Shown piece after piece: positions 6,127-7,119 of a DNA stretch of 7,119 nucleotides; within the stretch, counting starts at the first letter, position 1; the number at the start of each line of letters is the position of its first letter. Source of the DNA: an uncultured Lysobacterales bacterium (GTDB lineage: Bacteria > Pseudomonadota > Gammaproteobacteria > Xanthomonadales > SZUA-36); NCBI GenBank assembly GCA_937995275.1, contig CALKKN010000165.1, forward strand, positions 1 to 7,119, read 5' to 3'. Both the position numbers and the translations under genes were made by a program. Below the pieces are notes generated by a model. It was not told the origin of the DNA. It worked only from the letters and a program-made list of their open reading frames with translations, and made no database searches.

Positions 6127-7119
6127 TGCCGGTTCCCTCCCGCATTCTGCCGCGCCGTTTCGACGGCGATCTCGGCGCGCTGGGCCTGCAGGCCCGCGCC
6201 GCTCACGGCGAGTTCTTCCAGCCGCTCCCTGACTGCAGGGCTCTTGCTTTTCGACAGCGCCAGGGCCGCTGCCGGCCCCAGCGCCCGGTCGGCCAGCCTC
6301 GCGAACAGCAGTTCCGCGACTTCCGGTTGGTGAAGCACCCCCGGTGCCAGTTCGGCGATGGCCAGGGATGCGTTGACCGTGGGCGCGTGGCGGATGGCAT
6401 GGAGCAGGAGGTCGGCCCGCTCGATCTCGTCCAGGGTCTGCGCGGCGGATCGCAGTGCGGGCGCCAGGTCCGGCCCGCCGCCCGCGGCGACCGTGCCCTC
6501 GAGGACTGCCGGGTCCGACAGCAGGATGCCGGCGCGGGCAGCGACTGCCGTCAGGCCCGGCTCGGCAGGCAGCCGCTCGAGCGCCTGGTCGGCCAGCCCG
6601 CGCAACGGTTCCGCCCCGGCCCCCTCGAGGCCGTCCACAAATCCACGCTGGCGCGCCGGGCCGGCGGCCCGCCAGGCTTCCAGCCAGGCCTCGTTGCCCT
6701 GCTGGAGCAGCCGGCTGGACTCAGCCGCTGCCGCCTGGCGCTGCCAGGAATGGAGGGCGCCGGCCGCGGCGGTGCCGATGCCGTACAGCGGCACGCCGGC
6801 CAGCGGGTAGTCGTCGTGGGGCACCAGGGTTTGGGGCTGGTACCCGAGCAGCCAGTCCGTCACGTCCCGGCTCACCGCACCCGGCGGCAGGTCCGCCAGG
6901 CCGAGCGCGAATGTGTGCAGCACCCGTTCGCGCGCGGGTGCGGGCCAATCGGCGCGTTCCGCCACCGACGCCAGGGCGCGCAGCAGGTCTTCGTCCCGGC
7001 CGGCGCGCGCCAGCTGGAACAGCGGCTTGACGGCGGCGACGGCGTCTACCTGCGCGGCGGCGTCCCGCGCTTCCCGCAGGGTCCAGTTGGGTTCCGGCAG
7101 GATCGTGTCCGCCTGCGCG
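6123..7119 (-). CDS. Alpha-helical HEAT-like protein, probably exported (5' truncated by window edge)
   Basis: The frame is open from the window edge to TGA at 6125-6123, giving 331 visible residues. I do not recognise the family. It is rich in Ala, Leu, Glu and Arg and reads as successive amphipathic helices, with HEAT-like pairs such as 'VAELLFARLADRALGPAAAL' followed by 'SKSPAVRERLEELAVSG', and 'EPLRGLADQALERLPAEPG'. Such helical solenoids usually bind proteins. The first visible residues 'AQADTILPEPNW' look like the region just after a signal peptide, so perhaps only 20-30 residues are missing (inference). The GTG at 6965 is an internal codon, because the frame continues upstream with the same character. 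The stop overlaps the carboxypeptidase ATG as ATGA, so the two are probably co-translated and may act together in the envelope or outside the cell. No catalytic motif is visible. Confidence 0.82.
   Translation of the reverse strand, partial: AQADTILPEPNWTLREARDAAAQVDAVAAVKPLFQLARAGRDEDLLRALASVAERADWPAPARERVLHTFALGLADLPPGAVSRDVTDWLLGYQPQTLVPHDDYPLAGVPLYGIGTAAAGALHSWQRQAAAAESSRLLQQGNEAWLEAWRAAGPARQRGFVDGLEGAGAEPLRGLADQALERLPAEPGLTAVAARAGILLSDPAVLEGTVAAGGGPDLAPALRSAAQTLDEIERADLLLHAIRHAPTVNASLAIAELAPGVLHQPEVAELLFARLADRALGPAAALALSKSKSPAVRERLEELAVSGAGLQAQRAEIAVETARQNAGGNRQ

Noticed and set aside
4456..6333. A long open frame of 625 codons on the plus strand
   Set aside because: It lies opposite the M14 carboxypeptidase, whose signal peptide and catalytic motifs are unmistakable. 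The antisense product is low-complexity (Gly/Val/Arg-rich) with no motifs, a usual side effect of high GC codon bias.

Overview
This GC-rich window of densely packed genes looks like the chromosome of a gammaproteobacterium. A lineage near Xanthomonadales/Lysobacterales, Chromatiales or Wenzhouxiangellaceae is my best guess. The evidence is the style of the MoaE and MoaC proteins, a TonB-dependent outer-membrane receptor, a GTAG-headed REP-like palindrome, and a secreted carboxypeptidase ending in two copies of a 'GxW(F/Y)DP…GEG…LEIL…YWF' repeat. The taxonomic call is an inference from general familiarity, not from any marker gene.

Layout. On the plus strand, bases 1-807 hold the C-terminal part of a TonB-dependent receptor, followed after 15 bases by a complete moaC (823-1338). 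A perfect 11-bp-arm palindrome (1335-1360) overlaps the moaC stop codon, and a second small hairpin follows it. This short spacer (1339-1390) separates two convergent transcription units. Everything from 1391 to the right edge is on the minus strand. Read in the direction of transcription it is: a large alpha-helical HEAT-like protein of unknown function (cut by the window edge), an 881-residue secreted M14 zinc carboxypeptidase, a 76-base gap with a possible promoter, a small DUF3144-type protein, moaA, moaD and moaE.

How the genes work together. MoaA and MoaC convert GTP to cyclic pyranopterin monophosphate. MoaD (sulfur carrier, C-terminal Gly-Gly) and MoaE (large subunit) form molybdopterin synthase, which inserts the dithiolene sulfurs. 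The window therefore holds the first two steps of molybdenum cofactor synthesis, with moaC on the opposite strand from moaADE. All four proteins keep their key residues and look functional. moaD and moaE share an ATGA overlap, moaA and moaD are 4 bases apart, and the DUF3144 gene lies 13 bases upstream of moaA, so these four probably form one operon. The HEAT-like gene and the carboxypeptidase also share an ATGA overlap and are probably co-translated. They appear to be a separate export-related unit.

Most of the window is ordinary, well-preserved metabolism. The points worth a second look are the REP-like palindrome that supplies the moaC stop codon, the receptor-moaC pairing, the DUF3144 gene leading the moa operon, and the tandem-repeat carboxypeptidase with its overlapping helical partner. 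I saw no rRNA, tRNA, CRISPR array, transposase or riboswitch.
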